Assembly: GCA_025965295.1 (NCBI GenBank)
Contig: JAOPXF010000319.1
Coordinates: 1 to 13,479, forward strand
DNA: 13,479 bases
DNA from: Nocardioides sp.
Lineage (GTDB): Bacteria; Actinomycetota; Actinomycetes; Propionibacteriales; Nocardioidaceae
Direction of reading: 5' to 3'
The position numbers and the translations under genes are program-made. Below, in pieces: positions 1 to 6,233 of this stretch. Position 1 is the first letter of the stretch. Each line of letters starts with the position of its first letter. The notes below the pieces were generated by a model, which did no database searches, had not been told where the DNA came from, and was given only the letters and a program-made list of their open reading frames with translations.

Positions 1-1041
1 GGCGCCGACACGCTGCGCGGGGGACCGGGCGACGACCGCCTCTTCGGCGGGCTGGACAGCCGCGGCGCCGACCGGGCGGGCACCTTCCTGGTCGGCGACG
101 TGCTGAGCGGCGGCCCGGGTGACGACCTCCTCGACCTGGGTGACGACACCCGTCAGGGGCACAAGCCGCCCGACACCGTGTCGTACGACGACGCGGACGG
201 GCCGGTGGTGGTCGACCTCTCGGGGGAGGAGGTCGGCACCACCACCGGCGAGGGCACCGACACGATCGTGATGTCGACCCAGGTCGCCGTGGTGGGCTCG
301 CCGTTCGACGACACGATCACCGGCGGTGCCCGCGACGACGAGCTCGCCGGGGGCCACGGCGACGACACGGTCGTCGGGGGCGACGGCAGCGACACGCTGA
401 GCGGCGACGACCACCTGGGTCCCGACGACCACGTGGGCGCCGCCCACCCCCTGGTCGGGAACGAGACCGACGACGACGTGGTCCAGGGCGGGACCGGCGA
501 CGACGTGCTCTGGAGCGGCGTGGGCCGCGACGGGCTCGACGGGGACGAGGACCACGACCAGATCCAGGTCACCGGCACCGACCCGACCTTCGTGCGCGGC
601 GGTGACGGCGTCGACGCCGTCGAGCAGGTCCTGGCCACCGCGCCCGGCGGCACCAGCGACGGGGGGCCGGGCATGGACGTCCTCACGATCCTCGGCGCGC
701 CGTACGAGGGTGCGTCGACCCGGGTGCGCTACACCCTGGACCTGCGCAGCGGCAGCAGCTCGGTGAGCTCCGACCCCTCGGTGACCGGCACCGTCGGTGG
801 CTACGAGGAGTACCGCCTGATGGGCAGGTTGCGGTGGCGCTTCTTCGGCACCGCCGGCAACGACTTCGTGTGGGCCATGTACGGCGGCCCGCTGCGGGCC
901 CTGACCTACGCGGGCGACGACCGGATGATCGGCACCCGCCACGCGGACCACCTCGACGGCGGTGCTGGCACCGACCGGGCCGACGGCCGCGAGGCGCACG
1001 ACACCTGCCTCGACATCGAGAGGGGCAACCGCACCTGCTGA
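1..1041 (+). CDS. RTX-type calcium-binding repeat protein, 3' part (5' end outside window)
   Basis: The reading frame is open from base 1 to a TGA at 1039-1041, giving 346 residues of a protein that begins upstream. It carries scattered, imperfect copies of the nonapeptide GGxGxDxLx (for example GGPGDDRLFGG at the very start, GGPGDDLLDLG, GGHGDDTVVGGDGSDTLSG, GGTGDDVLWSG and GGAGTDRADG near the end). In the RTX/hemolysin-type family these build a Ca2+-binding beta-roll. The protein is very acidic, rich in Asp and Gly, and poor in Lys, as expected for a secreted Ca2+-binding protein. Residues about 220-300 lack repeats and look like a separate beta-rich stretch. The C-terminus, with a Cys in DTCLDIERGNRTC* and another two residues from the end of the repeats, resembles tails I associate with actinobacterial RTX-like proteins; the Cys pair could form a disulfide. 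No protease, lipase or adhesin domain is visible here, so the specific role is unknown. Family confidence is high, function low. Confidence 0.85.
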   Translation, partial: GADTLRGGPGDDRLFGGLDSRGADRAGTFLVGDVLSGGPGDDLLDLGDDTRQGHKPPDTVSYDDADGPVVVDLSGEEVGTTTGEGTDTIVMSTQVAVVGSPFDDTITGGARDDELAGGHGDDTVVGGDGSDTLSGDDHLGPDDHVGAAHPLVGNETDDDVVQGGTGDDVLWSGVGRDGLDGDEDHDQIQVTGTDPTFVRGGDGVDAVEQVLATAPGGTSDGGPGMDVLTILGAPYEGASTRVRYTLDLRSGSSSVSSDPSVTGTVGGYEEYRLMGRLRWRFFGTAGNDFVWAMYGGPLRALTYAGDDRMIGTRHADHLDGGAGTDRADGREAHDTCLDIERGNRTC

Positions 1042-1055
1042 CCGAACCGGTTCGG
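1042..1055. terminator. Perfect 14-bp palindrome between convergent genes, possible bidirectional terminator
   Basis: CCGAACCGGTTCGG starts on the base after the RTX gene's stop codon and ends 8 bp before the stop codon of the convergent PH-domain gene. It is identical to its reverse complement. As RNA it can fold only into a small CCGAA/TTCGG stem with a CCGG loop, and there is no T-run on either side. A terminator role is inferred from the position between two converging genes. A protein-binding palindrome is an alternative. Confidence 0.4.
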
Positions 1056-1063
1056 CGCCCCGC

Positions 1064-2533
1064 TCAGACCGTGAACTGGTCGAGGAGGTGGGGGAGGGCC
1101 GGGCCCGCGAGGGCGAGCGCGGCGTCGTCCGGCACGTCGAGGACCGTGACCGACTGGCGCCCGCCCGCGGTCGTGGCGACCAGTGAGGTGAGCCCCGCGC
1201 GCCGCTGGAACCAGGTGGAGCGGAAGTTCCAGCCGATCACGTCGCCGACCGCGAGCACCTCCCGGCGGCGCAGGATGCTGCCGGACCGGGCGACCACGTG
1301 TCCGTCGACGAGGGCGTGCCCGAGAGACGCGGCCCGGTCGGTGGCCAGGGCCAGGGCCGCGGCCAGGGCGAGCAGCGGGACGCCGGCCAGCCAGGCGGGG
1401 TAGCCCCAGAAGACGTAAGCCGCGAGCGCTGCCAGTCCGACGGCGCAGGCCGGGACCAGGGCCCTGGTGAACCGCCGGGTCCGCGCCCGCGGTCCGTGAC
1501 CGGTGAGCGGTGCGTCAACCGGCCCGGCCACGCCGAGCACCTCGCGGGCGGTGCGCAGCACGACCTCGCGGGGCGCCGGAGGGACGAGCACCGAGCTGCC
1601 CTGCTGCTTGCGGTCCAGCCCGGTCACGATCGCCGAGAGTCGACCGCCCCCGGCCAGCCTGAGGCCGAGCGGCTCGGCAATGCTCACCCCGCTGACCCGC
1701 TCGTCGTCGAGGCTGGTCTCACGGGTCGTGAACAGCCCGCGGCGCAGGTGCCACGACCCGTCCGCCCGGGTGTGGGTGACCGTGAACCCCCAGTTCGTGA
1801 CGAGGTAGCCGGCGACCGACAGGGCCGCCACGACGCCCAGCAGGACGACCAACCCGAGCGGAACCGCCACCCAGGGCGAGGTTCCGGCCACCGGGTCGGT
1901 GAGGTCGCGGACGTCGTGGTGCTCGTACCAGCCGACCGTGTTCAGGATCTGGCTGACGGCTCCGAAGACCGCGGCGGAGATCACCAGGCCGCTGCTGGTG
2001 AGCGGGGCGAAGCGGATCCATGCCGGGTCGAAGCGGAGCACCACGCGTGCGTTGTCGGCGGCCGACGCCTGCTCGCGCGCCTCGGGAGTCGCGTGCAGCA
2101 GTGCCTCGCGCAGCCGACGGGCGCGGTCGGCCGGGAGGCCGTCGAGGTCGATCCGGTCGTCGTCGTCCGTGGAGGCCGTGCCCGTGCCGATGCGGACGGT
2201 GGTGAGGCCGACGATCCGGTGGATCGGTGAGGCCGTCAGGTCGACGGTGCGGACCCGGTCGACCGGCGTCGAGAGCACGTGCCGGCTCAGCAGGCCGCGC
2301 CGGAGCTCGATCCGCCCGCCCGTGATCCGGAAGCTGGTCGTGAGGTAGCGCAGCACGCCCAGGCCCACCGGGATGCCGACGCCGAGCAGGTGCCACTGGC
2401 CGCCGGATGCCGTGCCGGCGACGAAGACGCCGACCAGGACCGGCAGGAACCGGATCAGCTCCCGGATCGGGTGGACCAGGAGCATCCGGGGGTCGAGCCG
2501 CTGCCAGTGGTCGTCGCGGACCAGCTCGGTCAT
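1064..2533 (-). CDS. YdbT-like membrane protein with three bacterial PH domains
   Basis: This 489-residue protein matches the YdbT architecture: three repeats of a membrane-helix pair followed by a bacterial PH (bPH2, formerly DUF304) domain. The first helices lie at about 17-60, followed by PH1 (YLTTSFRITGGRIELRRGLL, with the typical PVDRVRTVDL strand). Helices at about 172-250 precede PH2 (NWGFTVTHTRADGSWHLRRG, then SLDDERVSGVSIAEP). Helices at about 355-395 precede PH3 (ALVDGHVVARSGSILRRREVLAVGDVIGW). The cytoplasmic-membrane location follows from the helices. No enzymatic motif is visible. Bacillus YdbS/YdbT have been tied to resistance to antimicrobial peptides, but the molecular role of this family is not settled. 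The ATG at 2533 follows a GAGGG Shine-Dalgarno and lies 18 bp after the preceding PH gene's stop, so the two are surely cotranscribed. Confidence 0.85.
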   Translation of the reverse strand: MTELVRDDHWQRLDPRMLLVHPIRELIRFLPVLVGVFVAGTASGGQWHLLGVGIPVGLGVLRYLTTSFRITGGRIELRRGLLSRHVLSTPVDRVRTVDLTASPIHRIVGLTTVRIGTGTASTDDDDRIDLDGLPADRARRLREALLHATPEAREQASAADNARVVLRFDPAWIRFAPLTSSGLVISAAVFGAVSQILNTVGWYEHHDVRDLTDPVAGTSPWVAVPLGLVVLLGVVAALSVAGYLVTNWGFTVTHTRADGSWHLRRGLFTTRETSLDDERVSGVSIAEPLGLRLAGGGRLSAIVTGLDRKQQGSSVLVPPAPREVVLRTAREVLGVAGPVDAPLTGHGPRARTRRFTRALVPACAVGLAALAAYVFWGYPAWLAGVPLLALAAALALATDRAASLGHALVDGHVVARSGSILRRREVLAVGDVIGWNFRSTWFQRRAGLTSLVATTAGGRQSVTVLDVPDDAALALAGPALPHLLDQFTV

Positions 2534-2554
2534 GTGGCCCTCATGCGGCCCTCA
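2532..2554 (-). repeat. Short direct repeat CATGAGGGCC in the ydbS/ydbT-like junction
   Basis: Read on the minus strand, the junction contains CATGAGGGCC twice, one base apart, directly after the YdbS-like stop region and before the YdbT-like ATG. Each copy supplies an ATG and a GAGGG ribosome-binding sequence. Only the last ATG (2533) opens the long frame, and the two extra ATGs lie in other frames. It is probably a small duplication of a ribosome-binding region. Confidence 0.5.
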
Positions 2555-3040
2555 TGTGGCATCGCCGGGGTCGGTGTCGGCCTTCACGGTCAGCTCGTCG
2601 ACGAGCTGGCGCGCCCGGGACTGCTCGAGGCCGGCGATCTCCAGGGCGCCGGCGGCCGACGCGGTCGTGACCGTCACGCTCGCCAGCCCGAAGAGGCGGG
2701 CGACGGCGCCCTCCGCGTAGTCGACGGTCTGGATCCGCGACATCGGCGCGATCCGGCGCTCGCGCGCCCACCAGCCGGTCTGGGTGTAGACCGCGGTCTC
2801 GGTGACCTCCCACCGGTGCACGAGGTAGCGCCACTGCGGCACGACCGCGACGTACCCCGCCAGCACGACGACGGCGACCGCCAGCGCCCACCAGGGCAGT
2901 TCGACCCAGTCGAGCACCGGGCCGGCGAGGACCATCGCCCCCAGCACGAGCAGGCTCTGGACGGCGGCGCTCAGCAGCCACAGCAGCCGGGCCCGGGGGC
3001 TCACCCGCTGGCTGGGTTCGCGCAGCCCGGGCCCCGCCAT
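2552..3040 (-). CDS. YdbS-like PH-domain membrane protein
   Basis: This 162-residue protein has two adjacent membrane helices (about 17-40 and 48-67) followed by one bacterial PH domain. Characteristic family segments are HRWEVTETAVYTQTGWWARE, RIAPMSRIQTVDYAEG and LFGLASVTVTTASAAG. The ATG is at 3038-3040, and its A is also the last base of the upstream acyl-CoA carboxylase stop codon (TGATG), so its translation is probably coupled to that gene. The same frame stays open much further upstream, but that part is a shadow of the carboxylase gene with no family similarity; the start at 3040 gives the expected YdbS length. With the downstream YdbT-like gene it forms the usual YdbS/YdbT pair and probably a membrane complex (inference from family pairing). 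Confidence 0.85.
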   Translation of the reverse strand: MAGPGLREPSQRVSPRARLLWLLSAAVQSLLVLGAMVLAGPVLDWVELPWWALAVAVVVLAGYVAVVPQWRYLVHRWEVTETAVYTQTGWWARERRIAPMSRIQTVDYAEGAVARLFGLASVTVTTASAAGALEIAGLEQSRARQLVDELTVKADTDPGDAT

Positions 3041-4827
3041 CAGTCCTTGAGCTCGCAGATGACGGCGCCGTTGGTGACGGTGGCGCCGACCTCGGCCTGC
3101 AGGCCGGTCACGGTGCCGGCCTTGTGTGCCTTGAGCGGCTGCTCCATCTTCATCGCCTCGAGCACGACGATCACGTCGCCCTCGGCGACCTGCTGGCCCT
3201 CCTCGACGGCGATCTTGACGATCGTGCCCTGCATCGGGCTGGTGACGGCGTCGCCGCTGGCGGCCGAGCCGGACTTCTTGCCGGCCGCCCGCTTGGGCTT
3301 CTTGGCGCCCGCGGCCGGACCTGCCGCCAGGCCGCCGAGCCCGGCGGGCAGGCTGACCTCGAGCCGGCGGCCACCGACCTCGACGACGACCTTCTGGCGC
3401 TCGGCCGGCTCCTCGGCCTCGGCCGAGTCTCCGGCGTAGGGCTCGATCTGGTTGTCGAAGTCGGTCTCGATCCACTGGGTGTAGACGGTGAAGTCGCCCT
3501 TGCCCGAGGGGTTGGAGGGTCCGACGTACGCCGGGTCCCTCACGACCGCGCGGTGGAAGGGGATGACCGTCGGCATGCCGTCGACCACGAACTCGTCGAG
3601 CGCGCGCCGTGAGCGCTCGAGCGCCTGAGTGCGGTCGCGGCCGGTGACGATCAGCTTGGCGATGAGGGAGTCGAAGGAGCCGGGGATCGTCTCGCCGTTC
3701 TCGTAGCCACCGTCGAGGCGTACGCCGGGTCCGCTCGGGGGCGACCACGCCGAGAGGGTGCCCGGGGCCGGCATGAAGTTGCGGCCGCCGTCCTCGGCGT
3801 TGATGCGGTACTCGATCGAGTGGCCGCGGATCTCGGGGTCGTCGTAGCCCAGCTCCTCTCCCGCGGCGATGCGGAACATCTCGCGGACCAGGTCGAGCCC
3901 GGTGACCTCCTCGGAGACGCAGTGCTCGACCTGGAGCCGGGTGTTGACCTCGAGGAAGGAGATGGTGCCGTCCTGGGCGACCAGGAACTCGCACGTGCCC
4001 GCGCCGTAGTAGCCGGCCTCGCGCAGGATCGCCTTGGAGGACTCGTAGAGCCGGGCGACCTGGTCGTCGGAGAGGAACGGCGCGGGCGCCTCCTCCACGA
4101 GCTTCTGGTTGCGCCGCTGGAGCGAGCAGTCGCGGGTGGAGACCACGACCACGTTGCCGTGCTGGTCGGCCAGGCACTGGGTCTCGACGTGGCGCGGCTT
4201 GTCGAGGAACTTCTCGACGAGGCACTCGCCGCGGCCGAACGCCGAGATCGCCTCGCGGACCGCCGACTCGTAGGCGTCGGGGATCTCCTCGAGGGTGCGG
4301 GCGACCTTGAGGCCGCGACCGCCGCCGCCGAAGACCGCCTTGATGGCGACCGGCAGCCCGTTGGCCTCGGCGAACGCGACGACCTCGTCCGCGTCCTTGA
4401 CCGGGTCCTTGGTGCCGGGGGCGAGGGGCGCGTTGGCGGCCTCGGCGATGTGCTTGGCCTTGGCCTTGTCGCCCAGCGCCTCGATGGCCTTGGGGGGCGG
4501 GCCGATCCAGGTCAGCCCCGCGTCGATGACCGCCTGCGCGAAGTCGGCGTTCTCGGCCAGGAAGCCGTAGCCCGGGTGCACCGAGTCGGCACCGGACTTC
4601 TTCGCCGCGTCGATGATCTTGTCGATGTCGAGGTAGGAGTCGGCCGGGGTCGCGCCGTCGAGAGAGTGTGCCTCGTCGGCGATCCGGACGAACAGTGCGT
4701 CCCGGTCGGGGTCGGCGTAGACCGCGACGCTCCCGATGCCCGCGTCCTTGCAGGCCCGGATCACGCGGACCGCGATCTCACCCCGGTTGGCGATGAGGAC
4801 CTTCTGCAGTGGCTTGCTGTCCGGCAC
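3040..4827 (-). CDS. accA3: Acyl-CoA carboxylase alpha subunit (biotin carboxylase + biotin carboxyl carrier domain)
   Basis: This 595-residue protein carries out the first half-reaction of acetyl-/propionyl-CoA carboxylase: ATP-dependent carboxylation of its own biotin with bicarbonate. A separate carboxyltransferase beta subunit, not in this window, then uses it to make malonyl- or methylmalonyl-CoA. The biotin carboxylase N-domain starts at KVLIANRGEIAVRVIRA (9-25), with HPGYGFLAEN at 84-93, the ATP-grasp glycine loop GGGGRG at 167-172 and the catalytic EVNTRLQVEH at 293-302 (Arg297). After an Ala/Lys-rich linker the BCCP domain ends in EAMKMEQ, with biotinylated Lys at about 560. The GTG at 4827 was chosen because AGGAG lies 6 nt before it and the protein then begins just before the first conserved strand; an upstream ATG at 4917 would add 30 residues without family character. 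The length matches M. tuberculosis AccA3 (about 600). The usual Pro after QVEH is Cys here. It heads the operon with the two PH genes. The symbol is by analogy. Confidence 0.95.
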   Translation of the reverse strand: MPDSKPLQKVLIANRGEIAVRVIRACKDAGIGSVAVYADPDRDALFVRIADEAHSLDGATPADSYLDIDKIIDAAKKSGADSVHPGYGFLAENADFAQAVIDAGLTWIGPPPKAIEALGDKAKAKHIAEAANAPLAPGTKDPVKDADEVVAFAEANGLPVAIKAVFGGGGRGLKVARTLEEIPDAYESAVREAISAFGRGECLVEKFLDKPRHVETQCLADQHGNVVVVSTRDCSLQRRNQKLVEEAPAPFLSDDQVARLYESSKAILREAGYYGAGTCEFLVAQDGTISFLEVNTRLQVEHCVSEEVTGLDLVREMFRIAAGEELGYDDPEIRGHSIEYRINAEDGGRNFMPAPGTLSAWSPPSGPGVRLDGGYENGETIPGSFDSLIAKLIVTGRDRTQALERSRRALDEFVVDGMPTVIPFHRAVVRDPAYVGPSNPSGKGDFTVYTQWIETDFDNQIEPYAGDSAEAEEPAERQKVVVEVGGRRLEVSLPAGLGGLAAGPAAGAKKPKRAAGKKSGSAASGDAVTSPMQGTIVKIAVEEGQQVAEGDVIVVLEAMKMEQPLKAHKAGTVTGLQAEVGATVTNGAVICELKD

Positions 4828-4845
4828 CTGACACTCCTGCTCTCT

Positions 4846-4882
4846 GCCCCGAAGGGCTGCGTGGTCTCCGCAGCGCAGGGTA
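4846..4882 (-). promoter_or_regulatory. Putative -10 and leader hairpins of the acyl-CoA carboxylase operon
   Basis: On the minus strand, TACCCT (4882-4877) fits the TAnnnT -10 pattern and would give a leader of about 40 nt. No convincing -35 box is seen. Downstream, an inverted repeat GCTGCG/CGCAGC with a 7-nt spacer spans 4874-4856. It is followed by GCCC-TTCG-GGGC (4857-4846), a stem closed by a very stable UUCG loop just before the AGGAG ribosome-binding site. The first repeat begins at or before the predicted transcription start, so it may act as DNA rather than RNA. Confidence 0.35.
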
Positions 4883-4944
4883 TCGCCACCGGCCGTCCCG
4901 GGCGCGCCAGGTCTCACCTACCCGTGGGCCTCGCCGCCGTGCGT

Positions 4945-4962
4945 GGTTAACAAACGCTAACC
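4945..4962. promoter_or_regulatory. Inverted repeat, putative repressor operator in the divergent promoter region
   Basis: GGTTAACAAACGCTAACC is a near-palindrome: half-sites GTTAAC and GCTAAC (5 of 6 matching when inverted) are separated by AAAC, with flanking G and C also symmetric. It is one of the few A/T-rich spots in the region. It covers the -35 box of the acyl-CoA dehydrogenase promoter, where a bound repressor would block RNA polymerase. Its size and symmetry suit a TetR-family regulator, a class often controlling acyl-CoA genes in actinobacteria. No regulator gene lies in this window, so its identity is unknown. Confidence 0.55.
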
Positions 4963-4981
4963 TCCCGGCTACGATGCGGGC
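4947..4981 (+). promoter_or_regulatory. Leaderless promoter of the acyl-CoA dehydrogenase gene
   Basis: TTAACA (4947-4952; 5 of 6 to TTGACA) is followed after exactly 17 bp by TACGAT (4970-4975; 4 of 6 to TATAAT). The ATG at 4982 begins 7 nt after the -10 box, at the expected transcription start. There is no Shine-Dalgarno sequence before it, so the mRNA is most likely leaderless. Confidence 0.65.
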
Positions 4982-6187
4982 ATGACGTACGAGCTGTCCC
5001 GAGAGCACGAAGAGTTCCGCCGCAGCGTCCGCGAGTTCGCGGAGGCCGAGATCGCGCCGTACGCCGCGCAGTGGGACCGCGACCACCACTTCCCGGTCGA
5101 CGTGGTGCACAAGATGGGCAAGCTCGGGCTGATGGGCCTCACGTCCCCCGAGGAGTACGGCGGCGCCGGCGAGGACGGCGACTTCACCAGTCTCTGCGTG
5201 GCGATCGAGGAGATCGGCCGCGTCGACCAGTCCATGGGCATCACCCTCGAGGCGGCCGTCGGGCTCGGCATCAACCCGATTCTCACCTTCGGCACCGAGG
5301 AGCAGAAGAGCACCTGGCTGCCGGACCTGGTCGCCGGCGAGAAGCTCGCGGGCTTCGGGCTCACCGAGCCCGGCGCGGGCTCCGACGCCGGCGCGACGAG
5401 GACGAAGGCCGAGCTGGTCGGTGGCGAGTGGGTCGTCAACGGCGCCAAGCAGTTCATCACCAACTCCGGCTCCGAGATCACGAGCGTCGTCACGGTCACG
5501 GCACGCACCGGCTCCCGGGCCTCGACCGGCTCGACCACCGAGGAGCGCCCCGAGATCAGCACGATCATGGTGCCCGCGGGCACGCCCGGTTTCACCGCCG
5601 AGAAGGCCTACGACAAGCTCGGCTGGCACGCCTCCGACACCCACCCGCTGAGCTTCGACGACGCACGCGTCTCCGAGGCCAACCTGCTGGGGGAGCGCGG
5701 TCGCGGCTACGCGCAGTTCCTCGCGACGCTCGACGACGGGCGGGTCGCGATCGCCGCCCTCGCCGTCGGCTGCATCCAGGCCTGCGTCGACATGAGCGTC
5801 CAGTACGCCGGCGAGCGGCAGACCTTCGGTGGGCCGATCGGCCGCAAGCAGGGCCTCGCCTTCCAGATCGCCGATCTCGAGGTGATGCTGCACGCCAGCC
5901 GCCTGCTGACCTACCGCGCCGCCGCGATGAAGGACTCGATGACCGGTGGGGGAGGCGCCTCGACGAAGGAGTTCAAGCAGGCCGCGTCCGTCGCCAAGCT
6001 CTACGCCACCGAGTCGGCGGTCACCGCGACCCGGATCGCGACCCAGGTCTTCGGCGGCTACGGCTTCATGGAGGAGTACCCCGTCACCCGCTTCTACCGC
6101 GACGCCAAGGTGCTCGAGATCGGTGAGGGCACCTCCGAGGTGCAGCGCATGCTGATCGCGCGCGGGCTCGGCCTGCCGGTCGAGTGA
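4982..6187 (+). CDS. Acyl-CoA dehydrogenase
   Basis: This 401-residue flavoenzyme oxidises an acyl-CoA to the 2,3-enoyl-CoA and passes electrons to electron-transfer flavoprotein. Both family signatures are intact: GLTEPGAGSDAGA at 126-138 (FAD contact) and QVFGGYGFMEEYPVTRFYRD at 355-374. The catalytic base is probably Glu382 in EIGEGTSEVQR, the position used by short- and medium-chain and related dehydrogenases rather than isovaleryl-type enzymes. The length is slightly above the usual 380-390. The excess is a polar loop at about 172-186 (RTGSRASTGSTTEERPE) in the middle beta domain. The chain length or branching of the substrate cannot be read from sequence. The ATG at 4982 is supported by the promoter geometry. 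It lies divergent to the carboxylase alpha subunit, suggesting shared control of acyl-CoA breakdown and carboxylation. It may be the counterpart of mycobacterial FadE25 (inference from neighbourhood). Confidence 0.95.
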   Translation: MTYELSREHEEFRRSVREFAEAEIAPYAAQWDRDHHFPVDVVHKMGKLGLMGLTSPEEYGGAGEDGDFTSLCVAIEEIGRVDQSMGITLEAAVGLGINPILTFGTEEQKSTWLPDLVAGEKLAGFGLTEPGAGSDAGATRTKAELVGGEWVVNGAKQFITNSGSEITSVVTVTARTGSRASTGSTTEERPEISTIMVPAGTPGFTAEKAYDKLGWHASDTHPLSFDDARVSEANLLGERGRGYAQFLATLDDGRVAIAALAVGCIQACVDMSVQYAGERQTFGGPIGRKQGLAFQIADLEVMLHASRLLTYRAAAMKDSMTGGGGASTKEFKQAASVAKLYATESAVTATRIATQVFGGYGFMEEYPVTRFYRDAKVLEIGEGTSEVQRMLIARGLGLPVE

Positions 6188-6222
6188 CCCCCGCGGGTGA
6201 GGCGGTCCAACCGGGCCCGTGT

Positions 6223-6233
6223 GACGATGCCGT
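6223..6233 (+). promoter_or_regulatory. Possible leaderless -10 box of the GlgC-like gene
   Basis: GACGAT (6223-6228), preceded by TGT, ends 5 nt before the ATG at 6234, and no Shine-Dalgarno is present in the 46-bp gap after the acyl-CoA dehydrogenase. The arrangement resembles the other leaderless starts in the window. The hexamer lacks the first T of the consensus and there is no good -35 box, so read-through from the upstream gene is also possible. Confidence 0.35.

Noticed and set aside
100..450. Regular GGN-GAC repeats considered as a DNA repeat array or CRISPR-like element
   Set aside because: The periodicity follows the Gly/Asp nonapeptide coding pattern of RTX repeats, with no conserved DNA repeat and spacer structure.
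3272..3420. Ala/Lys-rich low-complexity segment in the carboxylase suspected of being a frameshift
   Set aside because: It is the normal flexible linker between the biotin carboxylase and biotin-carrier domains; the frame and the EAMKMEQ motif continue intact.
2279..3439. 386-codon plus-strand frame opposite the PH-domain genes
   Set aside because: Compositionally a shadow frame; the minus-strand products match known families in length and motifs.
4828..4917. Upstream ATG (4917) as the start of the carboxylase alpha subunit
   Set aside because: The 30 added residues show no family similarity and cross the predicted -10 box, whereas the GTG at 4827 has AGGAG at ideal spacing.
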